This document shows, one piece after another, positions 35,194 through 47,664 of a stretch of DNA of 64,000 bases. Each line of letters begins with the position of its first letter. Within the stretch, counting starts at the first letter, position 1. Both the position numbers and the translations under genes were made by a program. The notes under the pieces were generated by a model. That model saw only the letters and a program-made list of their open reading frames with translations. It was not told the origin of the DNA and searched no databases. Source of the DNA: Mixophyes australis (Eukaryota > Chordata > Amphibia > Anura > Limnodynastidae); contig JAVHZZ010000006.1 in assembly GCA_036250195.1 (NCBI GenBank), forward strand, positions 157,969,724-158,033,723. The letters run 5' to 3'.

Positions 35194-36305
35194 CAGTATA
35201 AATATATACATGCATGCCTTATAAAACATGCATTGAAAATGTAACATAATTTACAATATCTTGCCAAGTGAAAAAGAAGATATCCAACATTGCCAAAATA
35301 TTCAGATTAATAATCAACTCAGCTGTTACCTCGTTGTGTCCAGCAGAGGAGGGTTCATTGGGTACTAGGTCTCTACACAGTAGCTCACGTGCTTCTGTAT
35401 CCACAATCACTGTGAAGTAGGGATATAGCCAACATGTCCCTCAGACCTCTTCACATTTCCACCAGACCTCACCACGTGTCCCTTACATACCAATCAGCCT
35501 CCCCACATGCCCCATACATGCCAATCAAACCTCAACACATTCCAACAGATATCACCAAATGTCATCAGCCTCTCAGATATCCCTTACCTGTCACACTTCT
35601 CATACAGCCGCTGGACCCCGTGCAGAGGCAGGAGGGAGAGCAGACTGTTCACTTGCCTCTTCCTTCTATGATTAGATAGCCTGTCATAATGTGACCTCCC
35701 TGCATTATGCAGAAGTCACATGATGTGGCTCCTGTTAGCCAAGCTGTCAGATCTGTGGCTTTCGGCACCCAGAGCACTGCTTACAGCCACAGAGTATCAC
35801 CCAGCCTGCCAGGAGACTCAATTTTAAAGTCAAAGAACCAGCATGCGGCTTGAGAACCACGGGCTGGCCACCCCTGCCCTAGACTTACACTGAGTTACCC
35901 TACACTTACCCTAGAAGCCACTAAAAATTATACCCATATGGATCTATGCAATTGAACTCGGAGGTCTATCAAGAAATGACTGTGCCTAATGCGCTGTACA
36001 TGTTCTGTGGTCCAACATTTTGTTAACACTTCCGTTATTAAAATACTGTGATAAATGCAGACGAAGGCGTCACAGTGGTGTCAGTCCGATAAGGGGGATG
36101 GCCGCAAGAACACTGGCAGCAGGAGGGTTAGGGGGAGCGGTTATGAAGCCTCTGCCCCCCCCCCCCCCACTTTGCACACCTACAGATGAGTAGGGCCAAT
36201 AAGGGGGCACCAAGGTAGGAGTAGGTAGGGGGGTTTAAGTCCTTGTGAGGATGGGGATAGGAAGAGAAGGGCCAGTATCAAGCTGAGATTCCCACACACC
36301 CACTC

Positions 36306-36308
<3 letters not shown>
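34678..36308. other. Intergenic, mostly unassigned
   Basis: It contains the (TA)n at 35137-35191. A stretch near 35820-35880 (TGCGGCTTGAGAACCACGGG, then CTGGCCACCCCTG) resembles the end of a widespread vertebrate hAT-like repeat, but the other end was not found. Confidence 0.35.
35137..35191. repeat. (TA)n microsatellite
   Basis: About 27 TA units without interruption. Confidence 0.95.

Positions 36309-36346
<38 letters not shown>
36309..36346. repeat. (TA)n microsatellite
   Basis: About 19 TA units. A C-homopolymer of about 12 lies upstream near 36157. Confidence 0.95.
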
Positions 36347-36347
<1 letters not shown>

Positions 36348-37833
36348 CGCAAGGTATGGTTGTGGGGGGAGCCAGCAGTGGTGCATAATAACCCCGGAAA
36401 TGCAGCCATGTGCCCAGCTTCAGCTTCAAAAGTTGGGCGTTCATGGGTTCCTTGCCAATGGAAAATGAGGGTGTGTAGGTGCCTCATGTGGGTTCTGGGG
36501 GGCGTGTTTGCGATGCTCACATGGTGGGCAGAACACCCCACCCCCATCCCCCGCAAATTTTGAGGAATTGCTGAAAGCAAAAAAACCTTGCGCACTGTTT
36601 TCCCTGCATTTGTTGTTTTGATTTTGAAATAAAACACCATTATTTCCACCAACACCAGCCTGTGTGTTTTTATTTTGGGTAAAGGATTGTTCCTACTGGA
36701 AGTTCACGTCCGTTAATAGCCACATGTCACAGCAAAATGCAATTCTCAGTCAAGTAGGCTTCTGTAACACTTCCAGGTATATCCTTTGGTTCCATGGTCT
36801 CTTAGATCCCAATGAGTAACAGAGCGGAAAAGTATTTGGCACCATGCTGGCGTTCTGTCATCATTCTGTCATCGGGTAAAATAAAATGTAAACAGTGCTT
36901 CAGTGTAAGTTATGTTGTTATGGTAGGTAGGCTCAATAGTTTTTATTGTGTATAGTAACATATTATATTCACACACTGCCCCCATTGTTTATCAGCTTCA
37001 TAAGGTTAAATGTTTAGAGTGGACATAAAGAAGTGTCATGGCTCATTGCTTTCATGTTAAGCCATGGCTTACTGAAACCCATGAAACAGCTCTAGAATAG
37101 GGTGTCCTGAAGGCATGAAAATAGGTGCGGTGTTACAGGAGTGCTAGAGAGCACGGTGAGCGCACACAGGTGGGGGGGGGGGGGGGCACAGGGTTATTTT
37201 ATAGCATGGTGGAAGAAAAGAGTGTGTAACATCAGTAACCCAGTTCCCACTAATTAGGTTGACAAATATCAGGAGAATCCACAGTGGTTGCAATTCCATT
37301 ATACAGAACATTGCTCTGTTGTGTCTACTAGTAGAAACTTACAATAAATGTATATCTAATGATGTAAGTGTTCTCAGTCTATGCAGATCTTGAGCGCCAG
37401 CAATCCATTTTTGGAAGGGCAATCTTTATTATATTTATCAATCCTGTTTAAAGCTTGTGTGTCCCTTGTTATCTGACCCTTCTCTGGGTTAGCTGTGCCA
37501 GTTGACCTTGTCGAATGATTTATCATTGGTATTTTGAGGGATGGTTACCAACCATCACTCAAACTGAAATAAAATGTTCATCCGTCTCTATCCGCCTTAG
37601 GGCTACCTGTTGCCCATCACTGAGCTAGACTGTCCTGGCTTATAAATATGTTGGCACCAAATCTGTGCACTCTTTTTATTATTATTTTTATTCATAATTT
37701 TCATTATTATTATTATCATTGTTATATTATTAATATTACTATTATCCTTTATATAGTGACAACATATATGCAACTTGTGCAGTCAGTTGTTCTTTCACTT
37801 TTTGGGGATATTTTCTGTGTTACATAACATTGT
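36347..37833. other. No recognised gene
   Basis: Intergenic DNA with a G-homopolymer near 37170-37187 and an ATT-rich microsatellite at about 37675-37750. No coding signal. Confidence 0.5.
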
Positions 37834-38154
37834 GGGCCTCATTTACAGTTGGGAATAAAGCCATACTTGCCAACTTTATGTAGCTGGCATCCGGGAGATC
37901 CTGGGGAAGGGCTGTGGTGGGTGGGGCAAGTCACGGCACTTCGGCCCTGCCCTGCGATGGAATTCTAATTTTGTCACGGGGGCCAAAATTACACAGTTCC
38001 CCGCAAATTACGTCATTTTGCCACCCTATGGGCAGGATGCGGGAGACTTGCCTGCTCTCACGGGTGTCTGGGAGACCTACCCGTAATTCGGGAGTCTCCT
38101 GGACATTCCGGGAGAGGGGCAAGTATGACTTACTCCTAACTTTAAATGAGGCCC
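37834..38154. mobile_element. hAT-type MITE relative with extended inverted arms
   Basis: The core 37862-38127 has ends CATACTTGCC and GGCAAGTATG as in the 11522-11836 element, and interior CTCCTGGACATTCCGGGAGA. Outside it another inverted pair, GGGCCTCATTTACAGTTGGG and CTAACTTTAAATGAGGCCC, extends the symmetry. Either the MITE landed in the centre of a fold-back or this is a longer-armed subfamily. Confidence 0.65.
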
Positions 38155-39655
38155 AATGTCAGTAAAAAAATACTGTTTGATAATACATTTTAAAATGTTC
38201 ATTAAATAATAGTTACATGACCTGGCAGTTCTGTTTGTAAGGTTTTTTTTTTTTTTTTTTATTGTTTTGTTAAAATGTATTTTCTGTTATAATATGTGTA
38301 CATAAAACTGTTTAGGGAGCAATATTTGCCTATGTATACTGTGGCCAGTATATCAGGTCCTTGCAGTGCTCTGCACACTGGATGTGCACAGACAGGCATT
38401 GTGTGCTTAGTACTGAGAACGCTTTACAAAGCCTGAAATCTGGGTGGTCGCTATGGTTGGGGGTTGGAAAGGGGACTCTGGAAAGGCTGGTTTCCAAGCA
38501 CCCAGTACCAGCATCCTGAGCCTTTAACAAACATGGGATTGGTGTTAACCCTTTAACCACCATTGGGTATTCTTTCTAGCAATTATTACTTCTTTAAAAT
38601 CTCTTTCACTATTGTCATTTCCAATTGCTCTTAAATATCTCCCAGTTGCATTCAGCCTCATCAGAGGAAACAGATGGAGGCTGTATAGTCTGGTAAGGCA
38701 GTTTCAGTAATAATATTTTTGTATGAGTGAAAAGCAGATCTAAGAATTATAAGCTCAACATAAAGGTGTATATTTATCAGTGGATGAAGAGCCCTTCTGC
38801 TGGTCAAAAGTTACTTCACCGTCAAAATGGCCACTTGCTTCATTCAATGTATTAATGAGGTTAACCTGACTGACGGTAACTATAGTCGACAGTATAAATA
38901 TTATTTTCGGGGGAACAGTTGATATAACATAGATTATGTATGGTATCTATTGTATATTTTTATACATAAAAACTTTTTTTTTAGCGTGTAGCTTTCAGTC
39001 CACACATGTTCTGGGACCCTGCCCTTGCCGCCTGCCCTAGTAGAACAGAACAGGGGCTTCCAGAGTGAGAAGTAACCCTTATCGCTCTGAATATTTATTG
39101 CCATGGCAGTTCAGTATCACTCACTATATTCCTAGATGGTAGAGTTAAGTAATCTTTTTTTACACTGGAATAGGTGATAATAAAAATGAGACTTTCAGTG
39201 ATAATTGCCTACTCTCCTGGAGTGTTCAGGAGACCTTCTAATTAGGGAAACCTATAAAAACTCTCAAGAGAACAGGGAATTCAACCACAAGTGTGCTTAC
39301 CTGCCTGAACTCTAAATAGCGGGGGCCTAATGATGGAATTTGTGTCATTATACGCCTTTCCCCTCCCACTTGGCGAATGTAAGCATATTGCCAGGGCCAA
39401 CAAAACATTTATTACATGTAATAAGGCGCCAGGTTTAAGACAAGGACAAGTGCAAAATGGTCGGGGTACATTTCTAGAAACTCCATGCAATTTTCATAAA
39501 TATACATAAATATATGGCATGCTTCTCTGAGAATATTTTTTGTATATGTCCCTTATTATTATCTGATTATGGGAATGCAGATTGCAAGTGTGGCTAGTAA
39601 ACTGCAAATTATTATTTAAAACATAAAGGTTTAGTATGTAAAACAGGAACTATGA
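38155..39655. other. No recognised gene
   Basis: A/T-rich intergenic DNA with a T-homopolymer near 38241-38260. No repeat family or exon identified. Confidence 0.5.
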
Positions 39656-41800
39656 GATTATTATTATTATTGTAGACTTGTAAGGCACCACAGTGCTCCG
39701 CAGTGCGTACAGTAGGGAAGACAAGGACATACATGGACATATGTAAAACAAGGCAGACCAAATTAATGGAGACATGAATACAAAGGGTATGGAGGATCCT
39801 GCTGATTAGAGAGCTTACATTCTAAAGGGAAGAGGGCACAGCTGAAACAAGCGGAGCGAGTGTGGCTCAGAGTGAATATTGGGATAGTTGTGAGGGTGCA
39901 TTAGTGTGAATACTGTTATCGAGGATAAGATCACGTCTAAAAAAGAGATGGGTTTTCCAAGAGCATCTAAAGATTCGAAGGCTGTGGGAAAGTCTGATTG
40001 AGCGTGGTAGGGAATTCCATAAGTGGGGAGCAGCACAGGAGAAGTCTTGTAGGTGGGAGTGAGAGGTGGTTATCCGAGACGAGACAAGGTGCAGGCCAGA
40101 GGTAGATCTAAGAGGGAGGGAGAGTATTTTGATATGAGATTTGAGATGTATGCAGGGGTGTTGTTGAGGGCTTTGTAGGTAAGGGTGAATAAATTGAATT
40201 TGATTCTGGAGGACACAGGGAGCCAGTGTAGAGATTTGCAAAGTGGTGCAGCAGATGTGGAGCGGTGAGAGAGGAAGATCAGTCTTGCAGCAGCATTTAG
40301 GATGGATTGAAGTGTGGATATATGGGTGTCTGGAATGTCAGATAGCAGGAGGTTGCAATAGTGAAGGCGGGAGATGATGAGAGAATGGATAAGCGTTTTG
40401 ATATCACGTTGAGTAATAAAAGAGTGCATTCTGGCAAAAATTTTAAGGTGGAGTCGACAGGACTGGGAGAGAGTCTGGATGTGAGGAATAAAGCAGAGGG
40501 CTGAGTCAAGTGTGACACCAAGACAGCAGGCTTGCGAAACTGAGGAAATTGTGGTGTTATTGACCGAGGGAGATTTGAAGGCAGGTGGTGACTGTGGCAG
40601 GAGGGAAGACAATATGTTCTGTTTTGGACATGTTGAGCTTTAAGTAGTGTTGGGACATCCATATGGAGATAGCAGAAAGACAGTTTGTTACACAACATAG
40701 TAATGAAAGAGAGAGGTCAGGGGAAGAGATAAAGATTTGGGTGTCATCATCATAGAGGTGGTATTGGAGGCTGAATGAGCAAATTAGTGCCCCAAGAGAA
40801 GAGGTGTAAAATGAAAAAAGTAAAGGGCCAAGAACAGAGTCTTGTGGGACCCTAACAGTGAGTGGGAGTGGAGGCGAGGATGTGCCAGTGATGTGCCAGT
40901 GGTAGAAACACTAAAGGAGCGGTTCGATAGGTAGGAAGTGAACCAGGAAAGTCCTGTGTCACGAAGGCCAATGGAGTGAAGGGTGTGTATGAGAAGAGGG
41001 TGATCATCAGTATCAAAAGCTGCAGAGAGGTCTAGGAGAATGAGTATGGAGAAATTACCATTAGATTTTGCAGTAGGTAGATCATAGGTCACTTTTGTGA
41101 GAGCAGTTTCAGTGGAATGTTGGGGGCGGAAGCCTGATTGCAGAGAGTCAAGAATGGAATGAGAGGAGAGAAAGTGAGACAGGCGTTTGTACACTAATCT
41201 CTCAAGTAGTTTGGAGGCAAAGTGGAGGAGAGAAATAGGGTGGTAAGTGGAGAGAGAGGCTGGATCGAGAGATGGTTTCTTTAGAATAGGTGAGATGAGC
41301 GCATGTTTAAAGGAGGATGGAAATGTGCCAGTGGAGAAAGACAGGTTGAAGAGGTGAGTTAGAGGAGGGCATGGAGAGGGAGCAGAGAAGTTGGGAGGGA
41401 ATAGGGTCAAGTGGACAGGATGTAGGGTGAGATGATAAGATGAGTGCACAGACTGCATCTTCAGTTAATGGAGAGAATGAATTAAGGGTGGATTGGGGAT
41501 TGTAGGTAAAGGTGGGTAGAGTGAGTGGAATTTGGCATGAGGAAATATCTTGTCGAATGGTGTCAATTTTGTCTTTGAAATAGGTGGCAAAATCATGGGC
41601 TGTGAGGGAGGTGCAGTTGGGCAGAGAACTGAGTTGAAGGTGGGTTAGAAGACTGGGTGGATATTAGAGAGTTGAAGAATGTTTGTTTGGCAATTGAAAG
41701 GGCAGTGCTGTAAGATGAAAGGATGAATTTATAGTGGAGGAAATCAGGATAGGATTGAGAATTTCTCCAGTAGTGCTCTGAGATTGCAGATTGTATAAAT
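39656..41800 (-). pseudogene. L2-type LINE ORF2 fragment
   Basis: The minus strand reads, across several frames, the L2 reverse-transcriptase order. First come [20 protein letters not shown] and [16 protein letters not shown]; then [20 protein letters not shown]; then IISRLHYCNLLLSDIP, LQSILNAAARLIFLSHRSTS, LHWLPVSSRIKFNLFTLTYK and FSCAAPHLWNSLPRSIRLSH. The canonical TVDH is TDDH here. Frameshifts break it into at least three pieces. The 3' end is at 39656 with an ATT repeat tail; the 5' part with the endonuclease is missing. Confidence 0.88.
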
Positions 41801-41824
41801 GTAAATATTTATATTTTCTCCTTG

Positions 41825-41967
41825 CTGATCGTAAGCTTGCGAGCAGGGCCTTCTCACCTCTTTGTCTGTTTTACCCAGTTTGTTTATTAGTTTACTGTGT
41901 TTGTCCCCAATTGTAAAGCGCTACGGAATATGTTGGCGCTATATAAATAAATGATGATGATGATGAA
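41825..41967 (+). mobile_element. L2/SINE 3' tail
   Basis: Contains GATCGTAAGCTTGCGAGCAG and ends with TTGGCGCTATATAAATAAAT plus (ATG)n. It faces away from the adjoining minus-strand LINE. Confidence 0.75.
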
Positions 41968-43734
41968 GGTATTGGCGTATCATAGAGAAGCTGATCTCTA
42001 TAAGTGTAAAAATAGGTGTAAAATATAAACTTTGCTTTTGTATTAGGATTACCGTCTGTAGCCCCTGACGGAGAGAAAATCCACCGGGTGTTGCCAGCGA
42101 TAGCATCCCCATGGAAAGGATGTTGAAGCATATTTAACGAGGATGCCAGCTGTACCAGTATCGCCATAATCCTTCTGCTATTGCCATCTCAGGATGGAGA
42201 TAGCAGAACATATTGAGTTAAAAAATGGTTTCTAATTTCAAAGCCCAAGTCTGTGATAAGCACCAATAGAGAACCATCACTACTGCCTGTTTTTAATAAA
42301 TATCTCTGTAACTATTGTAATGCATGTGCTATTTCACCTCATAAGCCCTATCTATGGAATAGATAATGGGATATTTATACACATATGAGTTACTACTACA
42401 AAATTTCCTGCTCAGCTCTGAGTAACATTCACAAGTTCAGAAATGTCTGTGTCCAGAGGTTTCAATAACTTGTAACAACTAAAGGTATTTTGAGAGTGAG
42501 TGATTTTCAGTGCATACCAGACATCCTTCTCACTTGAACAAGCAGTTCCATTGTAAGGCTGTTAAGTCACTGTTAAGTCACATGAGGGAGCCACTCGAAC
42601 GGTCCTATACCCACCTGAATAGCACAAGTTTAAATGCCAGTGATATCACATGTCAAATATGAATGTGTTTGACATGTGGTGTGTAGTGCCTCTACTTGCT
42701 TCCGTGGAAGACTATGGAGCACACTCCATTGACCTCAATGTATTTGTTTTGTGTTGAAAGCAAACAATGCAGCAGAGAACATCCGAAAATCTACACTGCA
42801 AACACTGAATGCAAGTATGAACGCTGGTGGTTAGGATGACATTGGAACCCACTGGAAAAACTGAGTGCCAATGTCCCCCTCGTTTAAATGCATTGTGCCA
42901 ATATTAACATTTTTAGTAATGTATGTATTTTGATGCCAGGGGGTATGAAGTATTATAGAATATGAAATAGAACATTATATATTCATCTTCCTGTGGTTTG
43001 TATTTTGTGATTAGTGGGCCTTGGAATGTGTCACCAGCTGTAAAGTACAGTTCTTCCTACAGTTTTAGACACAGTCCAAAGCTGGAATTGTAGCAAGGAT
43101 AGCGTTAGAAAGGGAGTACTATATTGGAATAAGTACACTTTTTAGATTGTGCAGAGAAAATATCTGGTGGTAAGTGAGGGTAGCATTATGAAAAGGAATC
43201 ACTGTAATTAACAATATTTATCAATAATGGTCTATCATAATCAATATTACACCACCCCATTTATTAAAGTGGAGCAAAAACGGTGTTTAATAATAATTTG
43301 AATAACACAATGTTTAAGGACATGAAACTTAAACTACAGCAGGATTGTTTAACTAAGAAGCAGCTATTTGTGTAACAGCAGGGGTTATGTGAGAGACAGC
43401 AGGAATAACAGGTTCCAAAATATCTCATTTTGACCTACCAATGGCTGCACCACCAGATGGTCCGATTATATGGGCTGTGACTTGTCTCATTTCATTTTGA
43501 CAAATTGGGACCATTTCCAGGTGCTCCTGAAACAAAGACTGTGGAAGTGCACAATAACATCAGTAAACGAACCTGAGGTTTATGTGTCCATGATTAAGGA
43601 TCACAGGAGTTTGTAGTAGTATATAAATATTGCCTGCCACAGATTATTTCTTTAGATATCATTTGGGACATTTCCCCGTATGTTCTGCCTCCATTCACCT
43701 TCATACAACAGAGTAGAGGTGCTGTGTAAAATAA
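41968..43734. other. No recognised gene
   Basis: A/T-rich intergenic DNA upstream of the DIRS element. Short phrases around 42080-42190 (CCAGCGATAGCATCCCCATG) recall the GAAAGCCC repeat family but are too diverged to delimit. Confidence 0.45.
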
Positions 43735-43877
43735 TTTTCTCTTTTATCCAGTCTGGGGGACACTGCTTACCATGGGTTGTGGAGGGAGCTTGGGGAGTTG
43801 GCACCTAACTAGTTAACTTTTAGTACTGCCGACAGACCCCTCCCCTCTACAATCCCCCTGCCCCCTCTTGTTCAGTT
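43735..43877 (+). repeat. DIRS left inverted terminal repeat
   Basis: It starts TTTTCTCTTTTATCCAGTCT and continues GGGGGACACTGCTTACCATG. From GGGGGACACTG to TTGTTCAGTT it is the near-perfect complement of 48851-48979. The outermost 20 bases differ from the right repeat and match the first half of the internal complementary region instead. Confidence 0.9.
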
Positions 43878-43943
43878 TTTTTTAGGTGCCCATGGAGTTG
43901 GGCAATGTTTTTAGTACTGTAGATAATTTTTAACTTTTATTTT

Positions 43944-44280
43944 ATCATCATCATCATCATCATCACCATTTATTTATATAGCGCCACTGATTCCACAGCA
44001 CTGTACAGAGAACTCATTCACATCAGTCCCTGCCCTATTGGAGCTTACAGTCTAAATTCCCTAACATACACACACACACACAGACAGACTAGGGTCAATT
44101 TGATAGAAGCCAATGAACCTATTAGTATGTTTTTGGAGTGTGGGAGGAAACCGGAGCACCAGGAGGAAACCCACGCAAACAAGGGGAGAACATACAAACT
44201 CCACACAGATAAGGCCATGGTCGGGAATTGAACTCATGACCCCAGTGCTGTGAGGCAGAAGTGCTAACCACTAAGCCACT
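43944..44280 (-). mobile_element. V-SINE/DeuSINE-like SINE inserted in the DIRS leader
   Basis: A reverse-oriented copy with (ATC)n at 43944, TTTATTTATATAGCGCCACT, TTTTTGGAGTGTGGGAGGAA and head complement GTGCTAACCACTAAGCCACT. The outer GTGCTGCCCC part of the head is missing. T-rich sequence flanks both sides. It postdates the DIRS insertion. Confidence 0.85.
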
Positions 44281-44769
44281 TTTTTTATAGGTGGCAGAGC
44301 TGGAGTGTGTTCTAATATAGAGAACACACTCACAGCAGCTCTCACTGACAGGGACAGGAGGAGATTGAAGAAATTGGTGCCTGAATTAGGAGTGACAAGC
44401 GGTCTCACGGACCGCTGTCACTCCTGGAGCCTCCCCGATAACCGGCGTTGCCACTGCAGGCATAGAGCGCCGGTTATCGGATACTGCATTGACGGTGGCC
44501 ATCTTGGATTTGGAGGAGAGGAGAAGGGGGCTATACCAGGATCCCCCCTCATACATAGGAGGGGCATCTGGTATTAACCGCTGCGGAGACCTCCCCTGGA
44601 GGTCTCCACTACTCTGCCACATAATACTTTTAATTTTTTATTCAGACACAGAATCGCTGCAGAGGCAGCATTACTGAAGGGGGGGAGCTAACACATAGAG
44701 CTCCCCCTCCTTCCAAAGAGAGAGATGGTTTATCCCAGTCTTCTGGCGCCAAGGAGAAGCCCGGGAAGA

Positions 44770-45732
44770 GAGAACAGATCTGAGGGAACAGGAAGAAAGC
44801 TCTAAAAGCCAATTTATTAATGATTTGGTTTTAGCAGTGAGACAAGCGTTGGACCTCCCAGAACCGGAGGATACTACACCTAGAGACAGAAGTCTATTTA
44901 AGAAGGCCAAAAGAAAGGCTATCCGTTTCCCCCTTCCGTAGAGCTTAAGGATATTGCAGAAGGAGCCTGGAAACAGCCTGATAAGAGGTTCTCTGTTCCC
45001 AAAAGGTTCTCTTCCCTGTATCCATTGCAGGAGGAAAATGTGGTTCGCTGGGAGAGTATTCCAAAAGTGGATATTCCAATAGCCCGATTGGCCAAGCACA
45101 CTTTACTTCCAGCTCCAGGTTCTGCATCTCTGCAGAATGTCAATGACCGCAGAGTGGAATCCCAGCTAAAATCTATATTTGCGGCTGCGGGTTCTTCCTT
45201 TAGGCGCACATTTGCTTCAGCTTGGGTGGCTAGAGCCATGGAAGCATGGGCAGACCAGCTGGCAGAGGCCTTGCAGGACTCTGATTTACTTCCCCTGGCT
45301 TTGCATTTGAAGGAGGCATCAAGGTACCTTTATGAGGTGGCCCAGAACACAGCGGCTGTATCCTCTTCTATTCAGGCTGCATCTATTTCAGCAAGAAGAA
45401 CGTTATGGCTAAAATACTGGGCAGGAGATGCGGAATCAATAAAGTCCGTGGAAACCATTCCTTTTTCAGCAACAGGTTTGTTCGGCCTGGAATTGGATAC
45501 CCTGATCTCACAGACAACGGGGGGCAAAAGCACTTCCTTGCCGGTATTCCCTAGCAGGAGCAGAAACCCTCTGGTCAGCTCCTTTCGTCAGCCCTTTTGG
45601 GGGACCTCCTTACCTAGAGGACAGTCCTTTAGAAGCAGACAGCCAAATTCTCGAGGCTCCTTTGCCAGGGGGAGATCCTCGTTTGCAGCTAGGTGCCAGG
45701 CCTCCCAGAGCCAGGAGAAGCCTGCATCCTGA
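44770..45732 (+). pseudogene. DIRS gag-like protein, frameshifted
   Basis: The N-terminal part (frame through 44779-44938) reads LAVRQALDLPEPEDTTPRDR then SLFKKAKRKAIRFP and runs into TAG at 44939. The following part, in another frame, reads ELKDIAEGAWKQPDKRFSVP and stays open to 45732. A one-base change near 44920-44940 separates them. The C-terminal block PFSATGLFGLELDTLISQTT then GGKSTSLPVFPSRSR, followed by an Arg/Ser-rich tail, matches DIRS first-ORF proteins, thought to be structural or nucleic-acid binding. The start codon is uncertain. Confidence 0.75.
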
Positions 45733-45778
45733 CGACGACTATGTTTCGGAGGGGGCCCCAGTGGGGTGACGTCTGTCT

Positions 45779-47664
45779 TTGTTTCAGGAACAGTGGGCAG
45801 CGTCCTCCCAAGATCCTTGGATTCGGGGTATTATATCAGAGGGGTACAAGATAGACCTGCTGGGCCCGGTCCCACATCGTTTCTTCCTAACTCCTCTACC
45901 CCGAGATCCATCAAGAAGGCAGGCAATACAGGATTGTGTCGCCTCTCTTCTTTCTCAAAGAGTTATCTGCAGGGTCCCAGATTACCACAAAGGACAGGGG
46001 TTTTATTCAAACCTGTTTCTGGTCAAGAAGCCGGACGGCTCATTTCGTCCCATCCTAAACTTAAAGGGTCTCAATGTGCACTTAAGGGTGGACAAATTTC
46101 GGATGGAATCCCTAAGGTCGGTGATAAACGGCTTAGAGAAGGATCAGTTTATGGCGTCCATAGACATAAAAGACGCATACCTCCACATTCCCATTTGGAT
46201 CCACCATCAGTCTCTCCTAAGATTCTCGGTGGGATCCTTCCACTATCAGTTTCGGGCCCTCCCCTTCGGCCTCTCAACAGCGCCGAGGGTTTTTCACGAA
46301 GATCATGTCTGTTATGGCAGCATGTCTTCACCTTCAGGGAGTTCAGGTCGTGCCTTATTTGGACGACCTGCTCATCAAATCCTCCACAGAGAATTGCTTA
46401 CGTCATCACTTATCCCTCACCTTGGCGGTTCTCGAGGGCCATGGATGGCTAATAAATTTAAAGAAATCCCAGATGGTTCCGTGTCAATGCATGGTTTTCC
46501 TAGGGCTTATTATGGACACCAGCCAGCAAAGGGTGTTCCTACCTGTCGAGAAGATCAGTTCAATTCAGAGTATAACAACTCAGGTCTTGTCTTCTCCCAA
46601 CCCCTCAATGCACTTGTGCATGCAGCTGCTGGGAAAGATGTTGGCCTCCTTCGAGACCATCCCCTTCGGTCGAGGCCCATTTTCGTTGTTTTCAGTGGGA
46701 TCTATTGACGAAATGGTCAGGATCCCACCTACGTTTGGATCTCCAGAGGATCTCTCTATCTCCAAGGGCGAGAGAATCGCTTCAGTGGTGGCTGATTCAG
46801 GATCACATGACAGTGGGCAGGTCCTTCGCTCCATGGCCATGGATCATAGCCACGATGGACGCCAGCCTGAAAGGTTGGGGGGCGGTAATTCTGCACCTTC
46901 GGCTCCAGGGACTTTGGTCGGTTCAGGAATCAGCCCTATCAATAAACGTGCTGGAGTTGAAGGCTATTCTTTTGGCCCTCCGGGGGGCCCAGTCCCTCCT
47001 TCAGGGCCACCCTGTCAGAGTTCAGTCCGACAATGCCACGGCCGTGGCATATGTCAACAGGCAAGGAGGAACCAGGAGTGCAGCGGCAATGAATATTGCA
47101 GCTCAAATTTTGGTTTGGGCAGAACAATTTGTTCCAGCAATATCGGTAGTTTTCATTCCAGGAATAAAGAATTGGGAGGCCGACTACCTAAGTCGAAACC
47201 AGATGATGCCGGGGGAGTGGTCACTCCATCCGGAAGTTTTCCAGTCTCTGGTTCAGAGGTGGGGTCTTCCGGACATAGATCTCATGGCCTCCAGACACAA
47301 CAGAAAGGTTCACAGGTTTTGCGCAAGGGCAAGAGACCCCTTAGCGGTGGCAGTGGACGTTATGACGAAGTCATGGATGTTCAGGTTGGGATACCTGTTT
47401 CCTCCGATTCCCATGCTTCCTCGCGTACTCAGACGAGTAAGGCAGGGCGGTTTGCCAGTAATTCTAATAGCTCCCTCATGGCCGCGCCGAGTCTGGTACG
47501 CGGACATAATCTCTATGGCGGAAGGACAGGGTTTCCGTCTTCCGTCTCGAGATGACCTTCTTCTGCAAGGTCCCTTCCGTCACCAGAATTTACCTCAGCT
47601 CAGTTTAACGGCATGGCTGTTAAAGCCTGCCTCTGGAGGGCTAGAGGTTTTTCCTCCAGCGTAG
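45779..47664 (+). pseudogene. DIRS reverse transcriptase/RNase H, two frameshifts
   Basis: The protein begins SSQDPWIRGIISEGYKIDLL. RT landmarks are FLVKKPDGSFRPILNLKGLN, SIDIKDAYLHIPI, FRALPFGLSTAPRVF and the catalytic VPYLDDLLIKSS. RNase H follows with TMDASLKGWGA, INVLELKAILLAL and VQSDNATAVAYVNRQGG. A five-T run at 46290-46294 shifts the frame between PRVF and the YLDD block; four Ts would restore homology. A second shift lies near 46670, where PFGR leaves the frame and QWDLLTKWSGSHLR enters. The 3' end is uninterrupted to 47664 and overlaps the recombinase ORF by 52 nt. Confidence 0.9.

Noticed and set aside
34922..35215. ORF with a Tyr-Ile run
   Set aside because: It is a translation of the (TA)n microsatellite; the same applies near 36.3 kb.
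45766..46452. Long plus-strand ORF overlapping the DIRS reverse transcriptase
   Set aside because: It is an out-of-frame shadow; the RT motifs lie in the other frames.
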